Positions 62,245 to 64,000 of a stretch of 64,000 bases of DNA are shown piece after piece; within the stretch, counting starts at the first letter, position 1; the number at the start of each line of letters is the position of its first letter. Position numbers and translations under genes: made by a program. The notes under the pieces are model-generated. The model had not been told where the DNA came from. It made no database searches and worked only from the letters and a program-made list of their open reading frames with translations. The DNA comes from Oryzias latipes (lineage: Eukaryota > Chordata > Actinopteri > Beloniformes > Adrianichthyidae): positions 13,443,756-13,507,755 of the forward strand of contig NC_019880.2 in assembly GCF_002234675.1 (NCBI RefSeq). The letters run 5' to 3'.

Positions 62245-62343
62245 CTATTACGTCACTTCCTGTATTTCTTCGCCGACGTCACGTGCGTTGACGGTGTGTC
62301 CGGAGTTTCCCTTCCGCTGACAGGGTGCTGTCACACAGCGACA
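62245..62343 (+). promoter_or_regulatory. dlst promoter and 5' leader
   Basis: Just before the ATG there are a TTACGTCA CRE-like site (62248-62255) abutting an ETS site ACTTCCTG (62255-62262), a GACGTCAC site (62275-62282) overlapping an E-box CACGTG (62280-62285), and a second ETS-like CCTTCCGC near 62311. CRE, ETS/NRF-2 and E-box sites are typical of TATA-less promoters of nuclear genes for mitochondrial proteins. The transcription start is not defined. Confidence 0.55.
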
Positions 62344-62406
62344 ATGTTATCTCATTCCCGGTGTCTCACCAGGAATTTTGGCCGTTCCCTCTCTGCCATC
62401 CGCCAG
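62344..62406 (+). CDS. dlst: dlst exon 1: mitochondrial presequence
   Basis: ATG at 62344 and donor gtaagg at 62407, encoding 21 residues. It matches the human start MLSRSRC closely, with four arginines and no acidic residue. Too short for an ORF search; recognised from homology and the downstream exons. Confidence 0.88.
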
Positions 62407-63306
62407 GTAAGGAAAAAAATGTTTAAACACTGTCTCCGGCATGTCCCACGGGTCCTCTTACCGTTTTAGGCTGCATTTTAAGCCTATATGTGGGCTTAGC
62501 TTATCCAAGCTAACGTTAGCTAGCTAGCTAGCGAGCTAGCCGTTGAAGGCCACGGTCAGGCCGTAACATTGCGAGCCAAGGACAGTATGACACTTCCTTC
62601 CCTAAATGTTGTACATGGATCTATAAACTATGGCATCTTCCTGCTTCTATAAGGGTTTAGCATAAACATAAGTAGCAGCTGGATGTTCGCGTTAAGCGCT
62701 ACTTATTGTTCACAAAGTTGTTAAGCTATTCGATAAATCATGTGCTAGCTACAGAAAGCTAGTATAAGTGGACTATGTGGTTTGCTAGTTGCTCCAGTGC
62801 ACATATGGCTGAGGTCATGTGTTAGGGAGTGACAGCAGTCATGTAAACAGTAAAGTGAAATACAAAAACCAAAATAACTTCTTTCTGAATCATGTAGTTT
62901 TTAGTTAGGTGGTCAGTCAGTGAAACGTTCTCTTTCTTGCTGTGATTTAAAGTGTTACATTATGTAAAGGAGTTTAGAGTTTATATTCAAATCCTAATGC
63001 AACTTTTCAGTTCTTTGTACCTATAAAAGTATTAACATTTGCTTACTGGACATATAATGCCTTCAACCAGACCTCTGCTAGTTAATTTATTGAGGATGTC
63101 AAAGGTCACTGGGTAGCCTTACAGGAAATGTATGCACAGTGACATTTGCTTCTCTACTTCACGGCCTTTTGAATTGGAGTAATACTGTAGAACTGCTTTT
63201 AAAGTTTATCAACATCTAAGTCTATAACTAAGGAACTTCTGCATGTTTTTTATTTAATTCAATTATGCTTAAATGTTTTGTAATGCTTGGTTATTTCTCT
63301 TAATAG
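62407..63306 (+). other. dlst intron 1
   Basis: A 900-bp GT-AG intron. Near 62510-62540 it contains a short TAGC tandem tract (AACGTTAGCTAGCTAGC and GCGAGCTAGCC), a motif seen often in teleost sequence. Nothing else was recognised. Confidence 0.8.
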
Positions 63307-63340
63307 GGGAATAGTATTATAGTTCGACGAGCCCCAGCAG
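63307..63340 (+). CDS. dlst: dlst exon 2
   Basis: Acceptor cttaatag and donor gtatgg. It reads GNSIIVRRAPA with one base carried to the next exon. Part of the poorly conserved presequence and linker; supported by phase agreement with both neighbours. Confidence 0.72.
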
Positions 63341-63429
63341 GTATGGATTACAACAACTAAAAAAAAGATTTTCTCCACTAGTTGTAAATATTTCTAACAC
63401 TACTCTTTTCTTATCATCTTTTTTAACAG

Positions 63430-63469
63430 CCCTATCAGCTGGCAATGCTGTCACGTTGAACAGTAATGT
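63430..63469 (+). CDS. dlst: dlst exon 3
   Basis: Acceptor tttttaacag and donor gtaagt. It reads LSAGNAVTLNSN and two bases of a valine codon. Presequence region; supported by splice sites and frame. Confidence 0.72.
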
Positions 63470-63666
63470 GTAAGTACACACTGTCCCTGGTGGGGGGGCC
63501 AGATTGTATTGAATTCTTATGTTGTGCTTGCATGTTGGTTTTGAATGTTTTTTCATATTTTCTTGTTAATAAAAGGCACTTTCTATATAGAACAGGCAAA
63601 AGAAAAAAACATTTTGACTAAAATGTTTTGGAGTTTGACTGTTTTCTTTTTTTATTATATCGGTAG

Positions 63667-63728
63667 AAAATCTGATCCCCGTTCCAGCGTCTTCCAGATC
63701 CAATACTTTAGGACATCTGTGGCCTACA
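63667..63728 (+). CDS. dlst: dlst exon 4
   Basis: Acceptor tcggtag and donor gtatgt. It reads KSDPRSSVFQIQYFRTSVAY. The FQIQYFRTSVAY segment aligns with the human FSVRFFRTTAVC just before the mature lipoyl domain, the likely presequence cleavage zone. Confidence 0.85.
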
Positions 63729-63812
63729 GTATGTTTTAATATGTATTCAATCAAATATACATTACAAAAGATTAGACTCCCTGAAGGACTCTTGCTTGTC
63801 TTTGTTCTTCAG

Positions 63813-63887
63813 GAGATGAAGTTGTGACGGTCAAGACCCCTGCTTTTGCAGAGTCTGTCACAGAGGGAGACGTGAGGTGGGAGAAAG
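63813..63887 (+). CDS. dlst: dlst exon 5: start of lipoyl domain
   Basis: Acceptor ttcttcag and donor gtaatt. It reads [20 protein letters not shown] followed by VRWEK, nearly identical to vertebrate DLST and diagnostic for the gene. Confidence 0.95.
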
Positions 63888-63969
63888 GTAATTTTATTTA
63901 ATAAACACTTCAGTTGATTTAAATCTGGCATCTGCCAGAAGCTAAAACATACTTTTTTTTTCTTTACAG

Positions 63970-64000
63970 CTGTTGGAGACTCTGTCTCTGAAGATGAGGT
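63970..64000 (+). CDS. dlst: dlst exon 6, cut by window edge
   Basis: Acceptor tctttacag. It reads AVGDSVSEDEV in frame with exon 5 and stops at the window end, before the lipoyl-lysine motif. Confidence 0.9.
   Translation, partial: MLETLSLKMR

Larger units (their letters stand above)
62344..64000 (+). other. dlst: dlst locus, 5' part (dihydrolipoamide succinyltransferase)
   Basis: E2 core subunit of the mitochondrial 2-oxoglutarate dehydrogenase complex, which transfers the succinyl group from thiamine-bound E1 to coenzyme A via a lipoyl-lysine arm in the citric acid cycle. Six exons in this window join in frame: 62344-62406, 63307-63340, 63430-63469, 63667-63728, 63813-63887 and 63970 onward. 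The first residues (MLSHSRCLTRNFGRSLSAIRQ) are an arginine-rich, acid-free mitochondrial presequence. The fifth and sixth exons read [18 protein letters not shown] and AVGDSVSEDEV, the N-terminal half of the lipoyl domain. The lipoylated lysine and catalytic domain lie beyond the window. Confidence 0.93.

Noticed and set aside
62510..62540. TAGC tandem tract as a regulatory element
   Set aside because: Short simple repeat of a type common in teleost introns; no further support.
1..64000. tRNA genes, rRNA, known microRNAs or CRISPR arrays
   Set aside because: No intact tRNA A/B box pair outside the SINE, no rRNA similarity, no microRNA mature sequence that I recognise, and no spaced direct-repeat array.

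Overview
The window is vertebrate nuclear DNA, almost certainly from a teleost fish. It has spliced genes with GT-AG introns, vertebrate-type nuclear receptor and homeobox proteins, and dispersed repeats typical of teleosts: a tRNA-headed SINE, truncated non-LTR retrotransposons and miniature inverted-repeat transposons. Only three protein-coding loci can be supported, and about 37 kb in the middle is a gene desert.

Layout. (1) Positions 1-15683, + strand: the 3' half of an estrogen-related receptor gene, best called esrrb. Four coding exons (4215-4325, 4603-4764, 12660-12929, 15439-15683) carry the end of the DNA-binding-domain extension, the hinge and the whole ligand-binding domain; the zinc-finger exons lie upstream of the window. 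(2) About 15.7-53.2 kb: 3' flank and desert with transposon relics, several non-repetitive homeodomain-motif-rich blocks that look like candidate conserved noncoding elements, and two long reading frames that I regard as chance. (3) Positions 53207-59494, - strand: prox2 (prospero homeobox 2), four coding exons, 657 codons, with a probable noncoding first exon near 60648-60850. (4) Positions 62344-64000, + strand: the 5' end of dlst (E2 subunit of 2-oxoglutarate dehydrogenase), six exons, cut by the window edge inside the lipoyl domain.

The genes do not form a pathway. prox2 and dlst are head-to-head, as in human 14q24; ESRRB is on the same human chromosome arm but farther away. In the paralogous region of human chromosome 1, ESRRG and PROX1 are also linked, so an ERR-PROX linkage probably predates the vertebrate genome duplications.

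The most notable observation is the intron that interrupts prox2 just before the prospero domain. It starts with ATATCCTTTTT, has an exact TTCCTTAAC branch element 13 nt before its end, and ends in AC. It is therefore a minor-spliceosome (U12-type, AT-AC) intron. Ordinary GT-AG splicing at that boundary cannot keep the reading frame. The second is a dispersed transposon-like family with terminal inverted repeats, present in at least five copies here, two of them nearly full length at about 610 bp.
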